DNA of 64,000 bases from assembly GCA_963695195.1 (NCBI GenBank), contig CAVOGE010000007.1, positions 930,001 through 994,000 of the forward strand, in the 5' to 3' direction. Source of the stretch: CF-167 sp963695195 (GTDB taxonomy: Bacteria; Chloroflexota; Limnocylindria; QHBO01). Both the position numbers and the translations under genes were made by a program. Under the pieces are notes generated by a model. That model was not told the DNA's origin, did not search any database, and worked only from the letters and a program-made list of their open reading frames with translations. Each line of letters opens with the position of its first letter. Position 1 is the first letter of the stretch. Positions 50,923-60,877 of this stretch are shown one piece after another.

Positions 50923-52188
50923 TCAACGCGGGTCGGATCGACCTTCGTCAGGGCGACAGCTGCCCCAACCACGAACAGTCGCACCCACCGCCATGGCGGC
51001 CCGTGGACCGATCGGGTCGCTGGCCACTGCTGCGACCAGGTCCTGGATCGGTCCGGCCAGGATGATGAAGACCGGGCCGGCCATCGCGGTTCCGGCGTTG
51101 AGGATCCCCATGTAGCGCCCGGCCGTCTCCTTGGGGATGACGTCGGCCATGAGCGCCCAGTCGGCCGACAGGAAGATCCCCATCCCGACGCCGAACGGCA
51201 CCCAGGCTGCGATCGCGATGGCGGGCGACGGCGCGACCGTCACGCCGGCCAGCCCGAGGAATGCGACCAGGGCAGCGGCCCAGATGACCGGCCGCCTCCC
51301 GTATCGGTCGGACAGGCGCCCCCCGGGGATGGCCGCCAGCGCGGTCGAGACCCCCACGATGACCGTGGCGATGAAGACCGTCGAGTTGGCCTCGTCGGAG
51401 GAGAGTCCGTGGGAACGGCGGAAGTAGCCGAGCGCCACGATCGTCGCGTTGTACGCGCCCAGGAAGAGGAGGCGGACGACCAGCAGCCAGAGCACGTTGC
51501 GCTGCTTGAGGATGTCCCGGCCCCACGCGGAAAGGGCCAGCGCTCGCCACGACTGCGTCCGCGCCGGCGCGCCGGTCCCCTCCTGGACCGTCGTGATCAG
51601 GATCACCATCGTCACCACCTCGATCACGCCGAGCGCCAGGACCGAGACGGGCTCGCTCATGAAGTTCGGGCCCGCGGTCGCAATCCCGACGCCGGCAATG
51701 GTGCCCAGGGTGAGCATCAGCCCCATCAAACCGCTGGCGATGCCGACCTGGCGAGCCGGGACGAGGTCCGGGACGTACCCCTGGAACGGACCCTGCGCGA
51801 AGTTCGAGCTGACCTGCAGCAGGAAGTAGAACGCGACCATGGCCACGAACGAATTCGAGAAGGCGAGGCCCGCCAGGAAGACGACGTCGAGCAGGGAGCC
51901 GATGACGATGTACGGCTTCCGGCGCCCCCAGCGGCTCACCGTGTAGTCGCTGATGACGCCCACGGTCGGCTGGATGATGATCGGGGCGATGGCGCCGATC
52001 ACGAAGATGACTGCCAGCATCGTGCCCGAGGTGGCTCGGCTGATGTCGTCGAAGCGGCCGGGCAGCACCACCACCCCCAGACCGCCCCAGATGGTCTGGA
52101 TCCCGAACCAGTAGACCGACAGGGAGAGGAGCTGTCCCAGCGGCAGGTCGCGGCGAACTGGCTCGATGGCCGGTGTGGCGTGGGTCAT
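50923..52188 (-). CDS. Major facilitator superfamily transporter (probable C-terminal frameshift)
   Basis: The product is 421 aa. ATG 52188 has GGAGGCG seven bases upstream. It has about eleven clear membrane helices and the MFS loop motif DYTVSRWGRRKPY, repeated as GGRLSDRYGRRPV after helix 8. It resembles sugar/cation symporters (GPH/SUC-like) or drug exporters; the substrate is unclear. The last 15 residues (RGWGSCRPDEGRSDP) are hydrophilic where helix 12 is expected. In the next frame the DNA reads FVVGAAVALTKVDPTRVEAA, a natural helix 12, running to about 50855. A one-base deletion near 50963 is likely. Confidence 0.85.
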   Translation of the reverse strand: MTHATPAIEPVRRDLPLGQLLSLSVYWFGIQTIWGGLGVVVLPGRFDDISRATSGTMLAVIFVIGAIAPIIIQPTVGVISDYTVSRWGRRKPYIVIGSLLDVVFLAGLAFSNSFVAMVAFYFLLQVSSNFAQGPFQGYVPDLVPARQVGIASGLMGLMLTLGTIAGVGIATAGPNFMSEPVSVLALGVIEVVTMVILITTVQEGTGAPARTQSWRALALSAWGRDILKQRNVLWLLVVRLLFLGAYNATIVALGYFRRSHGLSSDEANSTVFIATVIVGVSTALAAIPGGRLSDRYGRRPVIWAAALVAFLGLAGVTVAPSPAIAIAAWVPFGVGMGIFLSADWALMADVIPKETAGRYMGILNAGTAMAGPVFIILAGPIQDLVAAVASDPIGPRAAMAVGATVRGWGSCRPDEGRSDPR

Positions 52189-52303
52189 CGTGTCCGCCTC
52201 CATGCCTGCACGACGCGGACGATACTCGGCCCGCTCCCCGTGCGATAGCACCTTGCCTGAACAGACCTGCGGTCAGACTGCGGTGCCGGGGTATCATCCG
52301 CCC

Positions 52304-53200
52304 GTGATTGACCCGATCGCCCTTCGGCTGGGCCCCCTCGAGATCCACTGGTACGGCATCATCATCGCCAGCGCGATCCTGGGTGCCGCGATGTTCGGCA
52401 CGCGCGAGGTCCGCCGGCGCGGCGAGGATATCGATGCCGGCTGGTCGATGCTCCTGTGGGTGATCCTGTTCGGTGTGCTGGGGGCGCGGATCTACCACGT
52501 GATCCACGAGTGGGGGACCATCTACTCGGCCCACCCCGAGCTGATCCTGCAGGTGTGGAAGGGTGGCCTCGGCATCCCCGGCGCGATCGCCGGCGGCGCC
52601 GCGACGCTGTGGGTCTACACGCGCCGGACGGGCATGGCGACCGGCAGCTGGCTCGACATCTTTGCCATCTCCATCCCGCTCGGCCAGGCGATCGGCCGGC
52701 TCGGCAACTTCGTGAACCAGGAGCTGTACGGCCCGCCCACCGAGCTGCCGTGGGGGATCCCGATCGACGCCGCCCACAGGATCGGTGACTGGACGAACCT
52801 GTCCACCTTCCCGGTCGACACCACGCGCTTCCATCCGCTCTTCGCCTATGAGGCGCTCCTCTCACTCCTCACCCTCGGCGTCCTGGTCTGGGCGAGCCGT
52901 CGGTTCGCGGCGTGGCTGTACGACGGTGACCTGTTGCTCATCTACCTGATGGGCTATGGCGCGTCCCGGGCCTATCTGGAGACCTTCCGCGTGGAGAACT
53001 GGACGATCGGCGGCCTGCCGACCGCGATCTGGCTTGGGCTCGCTGCGGTGGTCATGGCCGGCGGCTTCCTGGTGCTACGGCACGCGCGCGGCTGGGGGAC
53101 CCCGGGCGCGTGGATGGCGCGCCTCAGGGCGAGGACCGAGGCCGCCGCCGCGGGACCGGATGACGCCGCAGCGGACCCCGCGGAGGCCGACGCTGGCTGA
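52304..53200 (+). CDS. lgt: Prolipoprotein diacylglyceryl transferase
   Basis: The product is 298 aa from GTG 52304, which gives the usual IDPIALRLGPLEIHWYGI start. About seven membrane helices are present, and the Lgt signature GRLGNFVNQELYG lies in the middle, with the periplasmic HPLFAYEALL and the RAYLETFRVEN arginine segment. It attaches diacylglycerol to the lipobox Cys of lipoproteins, several of which occur in this window (kelch, cupredoxin, M28, 56.7-kb protein). The C-terminus is a long charged Ala-rich tail that overlaps the next gene by 41 bases. Confidence 0.95.
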   Translation: MIDPIALRLGPLEIHWYGIIIASAILGAAMFGTREVRRRGEDIDAGWSMLLWVILFGVLGARIYHVIHEWGTIYSAHPELILQVWKGGLGIPGAIAGGAATLWVYTRRTGMATGSWLDIFAISIPLGQAIGRLGNFVNQELYGPPTELPWGIPIDAAHRIGDWTNLSTFPVDTTRFHPLFAYEALLSLLTLGVLVWASRRFAAWLYDGDLLLIYLMGYGASRAYLETFRVENWTIGGLPTAIWLGLAAVVMAGGFLVLRHARGWGTPGAWMARLRARTEAAAAGPDDAAADPAEADAG

Positions 53201-54241
53201 TCGGCCGGGCATCGCGCCCGATGTGACCGCGGCCATCGGCGGCACACCGCTGGTGGCGCTCGACCGACTGGCCTCGGGGCTGACGCCTCGAGTGGTGGCG
53301 AAGCTCGAGCACATGAATCCCGGCGGATCGGTCAAGGACCGGATCGCCATGCCCATGATCGAGGCCGCCGAGCGTGCGGGCCTGCTGATGCCCGGCGGCG
53401 TGATCGTGGAGCCGACCAGCGGCAACACCGGCGTCGGGCTGGCCATGGCGGCCGCCGTGAAGGGGTATCGGTGCATCTTCGTGATGGCCGACAAGCAGTC
53501 CGAGGAGAAGCGCGCGCTGCTGCGGGCCTACGGCGCCGAGGTCGTGGTCTGCCCAACCGATGTTGACCCGCAGGATGAACGGTCCTACTACCGCGTGTCG
53601 GACCGGCTGGCGCGCGAGACGCCCGGCGCCTGGAAGCCGGACCAGTACGCAACCCGGCCAACCCCGAAGCCCACTACCTGACCACCGGCCCGGAGATCTG
53701 GGAGGCGACCGCAGGGAAGATCACGCACTTCGTGGCGGGGATCGGCACCGGGGGCACGATCAGCGGCATCGGGCGCTACCTGCGCGAGCAGAAGCCCGAC
53801 CTGGTGGTGGTCGGCGCCGACACCGAGGGGAGTGTGTTCTCAGGCGACACCCCTCGCGCCTACCTGACCGAGGGCGTTGGCGAGGACTTCTGGCCGGAGA
53901 CCTACGACACCGCTGTCTGCGACCTGATCGTGCGGGTCTCGGACCGTGACTCGATGCTCACCGCGCGACAGGCGACCGCCACGGAGGGGATCCTGACGGG
54001 CGAGTCGAGCGGCACCGCCCTGTGGTCCGCGCTCCAGGTGGCTCGCACCATCGACGATCCCGAGGCGCTCTTCGTGGTGCTGCTGCCCGACTCCGGCCGC
54101 AACTACATCGGGAAGCTCTATAACGACGCCTGGCTGCGCCAGGTCGGGTTGCTCGGCACCCATGAGCAGGCCGCCGACTACGACTGGCGCTCGACGCAGG
54201 CCGGCGTCGTGGTGCGGCGGGGCCAAGCCAGGACGAGTTAG
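53160..54241 (+). pseudogene. Cystathionine beta-synthase-like PLP enzyme, frameshifted
   Basis: The ATG at 53160 overlaps lgt; GTG 53223 is a later option. The first frame has IGGTPLVALDRLASGL, the PLP lysine in GGSVKDRIA and EPTSGNTGVGLA. At about 53650 (TACGCAACCC) one base is missing. The next frame continues QYANPANPEAHYLTTGPEIW, GIGTGGTISGIGRYL and GRNYIGKLYNDAWL, ending at 54241. The YIGKLYNDAWL motif marks CBS rather than CysK. No CBS (Bateman) regulatory domains follow; repeats and a transposon end begin right after the stop. With the gamma-lyase-type gene at 59.7 kb it would form reverse transsulfuration. Confidence 0.85.
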
Positions 54242-54261
54242 CGGCGCGATTGCGCCAGATA

Positions 54262-54440
54262 CCAACGGGACTGGTGTTACGCAGCCGATCTGCCCGAATA
54301 TGCCCCACCTACCAATGGGAGTGGTGTTAGGCGGGGAAGAACTCCTCCGATGGTCTCCGAAGCACCGGCATCACGCTCGGGCGGGTTGTCGGAGGTCGTC
54401 GAACGATGCGTCAGCTACGCCTAACACCACGGGGGTTGGC
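54262..54440. repeat. Three copies of a 22-base repeat after the CBS-like gene
   Basis: ACCAACGGGACTGGTGTTAC (54262 onward) and ACCAATGGGAGTGGTGTTAG (54312 onward) are direct copies 50 bases apart. A third, inverted copy with GCCTAACACCAC then GGGGGTTGG lies at 54419-54440. Each contains ACCA...TGGT symmetry. They fill the gap between the CBS-like gene and the transposon left end and could be remnants of an older mobile end or protein-binding sites. Confidence 0.6.
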
Positions 54441-54494
54441 TCATGGGGATTCGCATTGGCTGGGCATGGCCGCGACCTCGGATAGCCTCTCTGC

Positions 54495-54585
54495 CGGCGG
54501 CCATGCGAACCTTCCCACGGACGGCCACGAACCTCCCCGCCGACGGCCGCTAATCGTCCCCGTCGACGGCCACTCCTCCCCACCT
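54495..54585 (+). repeat. Left terminal repeat array of the IS21-type element
   Basis: Four degenerate units of 22-24 bases begin GGCC and end in TCCC(C): GGCCATGCGAACCTTCCC, GGCCACGAACCTCCCC, GGCCGCTAATCGTCCCC and GGCCACTCCTCCCC, spaced by CGnCGAC-like linkers. The third unit (54545-54561) matches the right-end unit at 57255-57271 in inverse orientation at 15 of 17 positions. Such multiple sites are where IstA binds in IS21 relatives. Confidence 0.65.
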
Positions 54586-54653
54586 GCTTCACTCACCCTC
54601 GTCCAACGGGGGTGGAGGGGTGCGGGAGATGGGATGAAGCGAGTGTCGAGGTG

Positions 54654-55042
54654 ATGGAGATCCTGGAGGCGTTCGACCTGACGGACAGCTACCGAGCAGC
54701 AGCGGCGCTGACTGGCTGCGACCACAAGGCGGTGCAGCGCTACGTGCGCGAGCGCGACCGTGGCCGGGGACCCGGCGAGACCGCGCAGCGCCGCAAGCGG
54801 ATCGACCCGTTCCTGGCCCAGCTCGAGGAGTGGATCGAGCGCTCACGCGGCTGGCTGCGCGCCGACCCTGGGAGCTTCGACACGATCTTCCCCAAGGGCC
54901 TGGCCACCGCGGCCGTCGATCGGCTGCTGCACCACGCCCCGTCGTTGTCACCGAGGGCCAGTCGACGCGGCTCGCGGACGACCTCGACGACAAGGGTGTC
55001 CGGCCGCTCGTGGCACCGACCACTGGCGAACCCACTTGCTGA
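54654..55042 (+). pseudogene. Deleted IS21-type transposase: istA start fused to istB end
   Basis: The frame from ATG 54654 reads MEILEAFDLTDSYRAAAALT, AGCDHKAVQRYVRERD-like, then RRKRIDPFLAQLEEWIERSRG, the N-terminal DNA-binding part of IS21-family IstA. After about 75 residues it changes to GLATAAVDRLLHHA and, one frame over, PVVVTEGQSTRLADDLDDKG, which resembles the C-terminus of the IstB ATPase (AxLDRLLHH then ...GxSxRLxD). The DDE catalytic core and the IstB P-loop are lost. A one-base shift lies near 54942. Confidence 0.7.
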
Positions 55043-55165
55043 ACCAGTGGTGCGGCCCGGCACACCTGCCCGAACGGGACCGATTTCATGCCAAAGGCCT
55101 CTTGCCTAGGCGGATGCCAACCGTTGACGCTCGGACGGTTCCTCGCATCGAAGGGAGAACGATCG

Positions 55166-56503
55166 ATGAGATTCCAAGCACCCTTTACAAATGCGGCCAA
55201 GCCACGGGCCACCCTGTGGCTGGCTGTGCTGACGACAGCGGGCCTGGCGACTGCGTTGTTCGGGCCAGGACCCGCCCGAGGCGTCGGTGGCGACGAACTC
55301 GGCGAAGCGCTGCGATTCCGTCGGGATTTCGGGCTCTCCACCGACGTCAGCCAGGTTGAATCCCTCCTGAGCAGCCCCACTGCCTCGGCCGAATTCGGGA
55401 CGCCTCTGACCGATGCCGAGCTGGCAGCCATGCGCCGCCGTGTCGACCTCGAGGACGGGCTGGTCCTGCTGGCGACCCACATCGACGCCAATCGCGGGAG
55501 CTTCGGTGGGCTCGCCCTCCAAGCAGATGGGGCCACCGTGGACGTCATGGTTGTCGATGGCACGGTCGTCGACCTGAACGCTCTTCAGGATCTCGTCCCG
55601 GCCGGGGCGCGCCTGAACCTCCGCTCGGTGACGTTCTCGGCCGAAGAGCTGGGCGGCGTCCAGGCCACAGTCGAGGAGGCGCTGCCCGAGCTGCAGCGCG
55701 ATGGCTTCACCATCGCCTCGGTGGGCGTCGATGTCACGCTGAACCGGGTCGTCGTCGAGGTTGAGGATCCGTCTGGTGGGACCGTTGCGGCCTTCACTGA
55801 GCGGTTCGGCCCCGCAGTCACGGTGGAAGCCGGCAGGCCCTACACATTCGCTGCCTGCACCGGCCGATCCAACTGTGGCGCGCCGATGAAGGGCGGCCTC
55901 AAGATCCAGTCGGACAACGACTTCGTATGCACGTCGGGGTTCTTGGGTCGCACCGTCGCCGGTGGCGCCGTCTACCGCTACGTGCTTACTGCCGGCCATT
56001 GCCTGGACCCGAACTTCGGGTCGGGCATCGGCGCGACGTGGAACCATCCGTCGAGCCCCAACACGCCGTTGGGGACGGGAGCCTTTGAAGACTTCTACAG
56101 TGGGTCTTCGGCCGACATCGGCGCCATCAACGACAGCGAGTCCGGGGCCAAGAATTTCGTGTACACCACCAGCAACACGAGCTTCCTGTCCATCACCGGC
56201 AAGGTGACCAACAGCAACCAATATGTGGGCAGGAGCATCTGCCGATCCGGGCTGACCTCCGGCTGGGACTGCGGCGTGATCGTGCAGACCAACTCGACGT
56301 ACCTGGTCAGCGGGGTCACACTGAATCACCAGTGGCTCACGAGCTTCGGTTCGGCGGGCGGCGACAGCGGAGCGCCGATGCTGTGCGGTGGGGCCTGCGG
56401 CATCACGTCGGCCACCAATGGAAGTCAGACCGTCTACTCGACCATCGATTGGATCGAGTCCGAGGCCGGACTACGACCCTGCTATTCGGCAACATGCGGT
56501 TGA
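55166..56503 (+). CDS. Secreted S1-family (chymotrypsin-like) serine protease with propeptide
   Basis: The product is 445 aa. ATG 55166 follows GAAGGGAGAACG. A signal peptide covers about 15-45, then a pro-region (about 46-225) of the streptogrisin/alpha-lytic type. The catalytic triad is H278 (LTAGHCLD), D317 (SADIGAIND) and S401 (GGDSGAPMLC); paired Cys flank it (CTGRSNC, CRSG...WDC, CGGAC). Such enzymes mature by self-cleavage and digest protein outside the cell. It sits inside the putative transposon and codon use by eye is less extreme in GC than its neighbours, which would fit transfer. Confidence 0.92.
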   Translation: MRFQAPFTNAAKPRATLWLAVLTTAGLATALFGPGPARGVGGDELGEALRFRRDFGLSTDVSQVESLLSSPTASAEFGTPLTDAELAAMRRRVDLEDGLVLLATHIDANRGSFGGLALQADGATVDVMVVDGTVVDLNALQDLVPAGARLNLRSVTFSAEELGGVQATVEEALPELQRDGFTIASVGVDVTLNRVVVEVEDPSGGTVAAFTERFGPAVTVEAGRPYTFAACTGRSNCGAPMKGGLKIQSDNDFVCTSGFLGRTVAGGAVYRYVLTAGHCLDPNFGSGIGATWNHPSSPNTPLGTGAFEDFYSGSSADIGAINDSESGAKNFVYTTSNTSFLSITGKVTNSNQYVGRSICRSGLTSGWDCGVIVQTNSTYLVSGVTLNHQWLTSFGSAGGDSGAPMLCGGACGITSATNGSQTVYSTIDWIESEAGLRPCYSATCG

Positions 56504-56696
56504 TCGAGATGGCCTGCAGCACGGTCCATCCGGAGCACGCACCCCAACTCGAGGGCTCGACGGTCAGAACCACGAGCCCTCGCGTCCGTCGGATCCCGTG
56601 CGCTACCGGAGCGCGCCGGGCCTCGTGGTCGTCTTGGCCCTCGGCAACCCAAAGCACCTCGGTCTACTAATCGCGCGGATCCGAGAGGAGGTCGCA

Positions 56697-57095
56697 ATGA
56701 GAGACGTCGCTCTGTGCGTGCTGGCCGCGCTAACCCTGAGCGGCTGCGCCCCAGCAACGCCGTCACCCAGTCCTATTGACCGCGTCAGCGTTCCCCTCGT
56801 CACCGGCACGCTTCCGCCTGGCGCGTTTTGTGCGGGCGTGCAGTTGGTTGACATGCGGCTGACGTGGGACCGCGACACGGGCGAGGTGCTCCTTGAGCAC
56901 ACTGGTTCAGGAGAGGTCAGGCGCCCGGTGTGGGCGCCGGGCTACGCGGCCGTCGCGATCGACGGCGAACTGCAGCTCACCGCATCCGGCCAAATCATCG
57001 CCCGCGAGGGAGACATCTTCGAGACGATGGACGTTTGTGGTCGACCGGATGGCAGCGTCCTGATCAGTTCCTTCACCCTCCGAGGCGGCGGATAG
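56697..57095 (+). CDS. Small secreted lipoprotein
   Basis: The product is 132 aa. GAGAGGAGG is placed six bases before the ATG. The signal peptide ends in the lipobox TLSGC (Cys20). The mature part has two more Cys (AFCAGVQ and MDVCGRP), probably one disulfide, and beta-strand character (LTWDRDTGEVLLEHTG). No known family. It is the second passenger of the transposon-like unit, 193 bases after the protease; I see nothing in that gap. Confidence 0.75.
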   Translation: MRDVALCVLAALTLSGCAPATPSPSPIDRVSVPLVTGTLPPGAFCAGVQLVDMRLTWDRDTGEVLLEHTGSGEVRRPVWAPGYAAVAIDGELQLTASGQIIAREGDIFETMDVCGRPDGSVLISSFTLRGGG

Positions 57096-57250
57096 TCTGC
57101 AGTTCGCCACTTGGTCCCTGGTTGGAAGCCAATAGCGACCTCCGAACGGCAGGCCAGTTCGCGTGACCGGGCGGCCATGGGCAGACTCCTGCCCGTGGGT
57201 CTGCGTCCAGACTTGAATCGCCTCTCATCCCTATCCCCGACGGACTCAGA

Positions 57251-57324
57251 GGGTGGGGAGGATTAGTGGCCCTCTCTGGGGATTCCTACTGACCGCCTAT
57301 GGGAATTCCTGCTGTCCCTTGACA
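57251..57324 (-). repeat. Right terminal repeat array of the IS21-type element
   Basis: On the minus strand the array begins TGTCAAGGGACAGCAGGAAT, then GGTCAGTAGGAATCCCC and GGCCACTAATCCTCCCC. The units point inward, opposite to the left array. The first and second units also look like direct repeats of each other on the plus strand (GGGGATTCCTACTG and GGGAATTCCTGCTG). The outer tip is TTGACA at 57319-57324. The 155 bases before it (57096-57250) hold no gene, only a GGGCAG/CTGCCC hairpin near 57178. Confidence 0.65.
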
Positions 57325-57347
57325 CCTCTCTGGGCGCGGCGCGGTAC
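57319..57347 (+). promoter_or_regulatory. Candidate promoter for mmsA at the transposon right tip
   Basis: TTGACA (57319-57324) is a perfect -35 hexamer, followed after 17 bases by CGGTAC (57342-57347; GGTACC one base on) as a weak -10. mmsA starts 36 bases later. The -35 lies exactly at the inferred outer tip of the IS21-like right end, which in IS21 itself is known to carry an outward -35. Confidence 0.45.
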
Positions 57348-57383
57348 CCTTGCGGCTCAAGTACCACGGAGTCGCTCCCTGAG

Positions 57384-58925
<1,542 letters not shown>

Positions 58926-58955
58926 CCGAGGGGCGTAACTGGCGCTCGGAGGAGC

Positions 58956-59693
58956 GTGGTGATTCCAGGTACCGGCGCGGCTCGACCAGTCATGGTGCTC
59001 CTGCACGGCCTGGGGATCGACTCGGCCATGTGGCAGCCGCAGCTGCACGGGCTCGCAGGGCACATGGAGATTCACGCCCCAAACCTCCCCGACTTTGGCG
59101 AGGGCGACGCGCGCATTGGGTGGGTGCGAGCGGCCGCTGACCACCTGGGTGCGGACCTTGAAGCCCGCCGCCTCGGATCCGTCTATCTCTGTGGACTGTC
59201 GCTGGGTGGGATGGTGGCAATGGCTCTGGCGTCGCGCCGTCCGGCGGGCGTGCGCGGCCTCATCGTCTCCGGTGCCCAGGTGCGGGTATCGCTCTGGCTG
59301 CGGACGCTTCTGCTGGGCGTGGGTCGGCTCGTGCCTGAACGGGTTCTGCTATCGGGGACCAACCTGCCTCCACAGGCCGGCCCCGACCTGCGCGACGCGG
59401 AGCAGCGCTTCGCGCAGCGGTTGGGCAAGGCCGGCCTCCTGGTGGCCATGCGCACGGCAGCGGAGACCGATCTCACCGAAGACCTGTCGCGCATCACCTG
59501 ACCGACCCTGGTGCTCTGCGGCGAGCGCGACAACCCTCTCAACCGGTCCGCGGCGCGACGCATCGCAGCCACGGTTCCCGGAGCCCAGCTGCGGTTCATA
59601 CCCGGGGCGGGCCACGTCTGGAACCTCGAGCAGCCAGATCGCTTCAACAGCGAGCTGCTCCGCTTCGTTGACGCCGTCGAGCGTCGAGCCTGA
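58956..59693 (+). pseudogene. Alpha/beta hydrolase interrupted by an in-frame TGA
   Basis: GTG 58956 follows GGAGGAG. The oxyanion motif LLHGLGIDSAMW and the nucleophile elbow CGLSLGGM (S82) are in the first part. TGA at 59499-59501 cuts the frame after SRIT. The same frame then continues PTLVLCGERDNPLN, with the likely acid Asp, and IPGAGHVWNLEQP, with the His, to 59693. The strand before the stop normally reads I-(T/S/A)-(C/R/x)-PTLVLxG, so one base change to TGA would suffice. Without readthrough the enzyme lacks two of three triad residues. Confidence 0.8.
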
Positions 59694-59722
59694 AGCGGAT
59701 TCCGCTGTCAGAATGGGGTGCA

Positions 59723-60877
59723 ATGACTGACCGCATCGAGACGCTGGCCGTCCACGCCGGCGCAGAGCCCGACGAGCTGAGCGGCGGCGTCTCGCCGGCG
59801 ATCCAGATGAGCTCGACGTTCCGGCAGGACGGCGTGGGGAAGCCGCGCGACGGCTTCGAGTACGGCCGCAGCGACAACCCGACGCGGCGGCGCCTCGAGG
59901 CGGCGATCGCGGCGCTGGAGGGCGGGACGCACGGCTTCGCCTATGCCTCGGGGCTGGCCGCCACCCAGAACCTGCTCTACCTGCTCGACCCCGGCGACCG
60001 GCTGGTGATGAGCGACGACGTATACGGAGGCACGTGGCGCCTCGCCGACAAGGTCTGGAAGCGGTACGGGATCCAGACCCACCCGGTCGATCTGCGCGAC
60101 CTGGACTCGGTGGCATCGGCGCTGGCGGGCGGCGAGGGTCAGCCGGCGGCCAGGATGATCTGGATCGAGACGCCCACCAACCCGCTGCTGAAGGTGGCGG
60201 ACATCAGCGCCATCGTTCGACTGGCGGCGAGCGCGGGGACGCTGACGGTGGTCGACAACACGTTCGCCACCCCGCTGATCCAGCGGCCGCTGGATCTCGG
60301 TGCGGACGTCGTCATGCACTCGGCCACCAAGTACCTGTCCGGCCATTCTGACGTGATCAGCGGCCTGCTGGCGACCCGCCGCGACGACCTCGTCGAGCGG
60401 CTGCGCTTCCACCAGAACGCGGCCGGTGCCGTGCCATCGCCGTTCGACTGCTGGCTGGTGATGCGCGGCATGCGCACGCTGGCGGTTCGCATGGAGCGGG
60501 CATCAAGGAACGCCGCCGAGATCGCCGAGTGGCTGACCGGCCGATCCGAGGTCAACCGCGTGTACTACCCGGGACTGGCCGACAACCCGCAGCGCGAGCT
60601 CGTCGCGCGCCAGATGCGCCTGCCCGGCGCCATGCTCAGCTTCGAGCTCGCCGGCGGCGAGGCGAAGGCGCGCCGGTTCGCCGAGGCGACCCGCCTCTTC
60701 GCCCTGGCAGAGTCGCTCGGCGCAGTCGAGTCGCTGGTCGAGCTGCCCGCGGCGATGACCCACGCATCCGTGGCCGGCTCACCGCTGGAGGTACCCGCCG
60801 GCCTGGTGCGCCTGTCGGTCGGGATCGAGTCGGTCGAGGACCTCGTCGCGGACCTGGAGCACGCACTCCGCGCATGA
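59723..60877 (+). CDS. Cystathionine gamma-synthase / gamma-lyase (Cys/Met PLP enzyme)
   Basis: The product is 384 aa. The PLP lysine is K203 in HSATKYLSGHSD. YGRSDNPTRRRLEAAIAALE, FAYASGLAATQNLL and WIETPTNPLLKV are family signatures. MetB makes cystathionine from homoserine esters, while gamma-lyase splits it to cysteine; sequence features alone do not separate them. With a CBS-like gene 5.5 kb upstream, the lyase role in reverse transsulfuration is slightly favoured. Its stop overlaps the following membrane protein ATG. Confidence 0.92.
   Translation: MTDRIETLAVHAGAEPDELSGGVSPAIQMSSTFRQDGVGKPRDGFEYGRSDNPTRRRLEAAIAALEGGTHGFAYASGLAATQNLLYLLDPGDRLVMSDDVYGGTWRLADKVWKRYGIQTHPVDLRDLDSVASALAGGEGQPAARMIWIETPTNPLLKVADISAIVRLAASAGTLTVVDNTFATPLIQRPLDLGADVVMHSATKYLSGHSDVISGLLATRRDDLVERLRFHQNAAGAVPSPFDCWLVMRGMRTLAVRMERASRNAAEIAEWLTGRSEVNRVYYPGLADNPQRELVARQMRLPGAMLSFELAGGEAKARRFAEATRLFALAESLGAVESLVELPAAMTHASVAGSPLEVPAGLVRLSVGIESVEDLVADLEHALRA

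Larger units (their letters stand above)
54495..57324 (+). mobile_element. Decayed IS21-type transposon carrying protease and lipoprotein genes
   Basis: Inverted arrays of short terminal repeats bound the segment (left 54495-54585, right 57251-57324). Just inside the left end are the start of an IS21-type istA and the end of an istB, joined by an internal deletion. Between this remnant and the right end lie a secreted serine protease and a small lipoprotein. This matches IS21 structure (multiple terminal repeats, istA next to the left end) with extra passengers. The element cannot move by itself. Exact tips and target duplication are not resolved; the right tip TTGACA (complement TGTCAA) is the clearer one. 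Confidence 0.6.

Noticed and set aside
50948..52834. A 628-codon open frame on the minus strand across the MFS and lgt genes
   Set aside because: It is Arg/His/Gly-rich noise antisense or out of frame to two well-supported genes and shows no family motif.
54495..57324. Prophage or integrative element
   Set aside because: No integrase, structural or replication gene; the ends and the istA/istB remnant fit an IS21-type transposon better.
59694..59722. SAM riboswitch before the gamma-synthase/lyase gene
   Set aside because: Only 29 bases separate it from the upstream hydrolase frame, too short for any known riboswitch.
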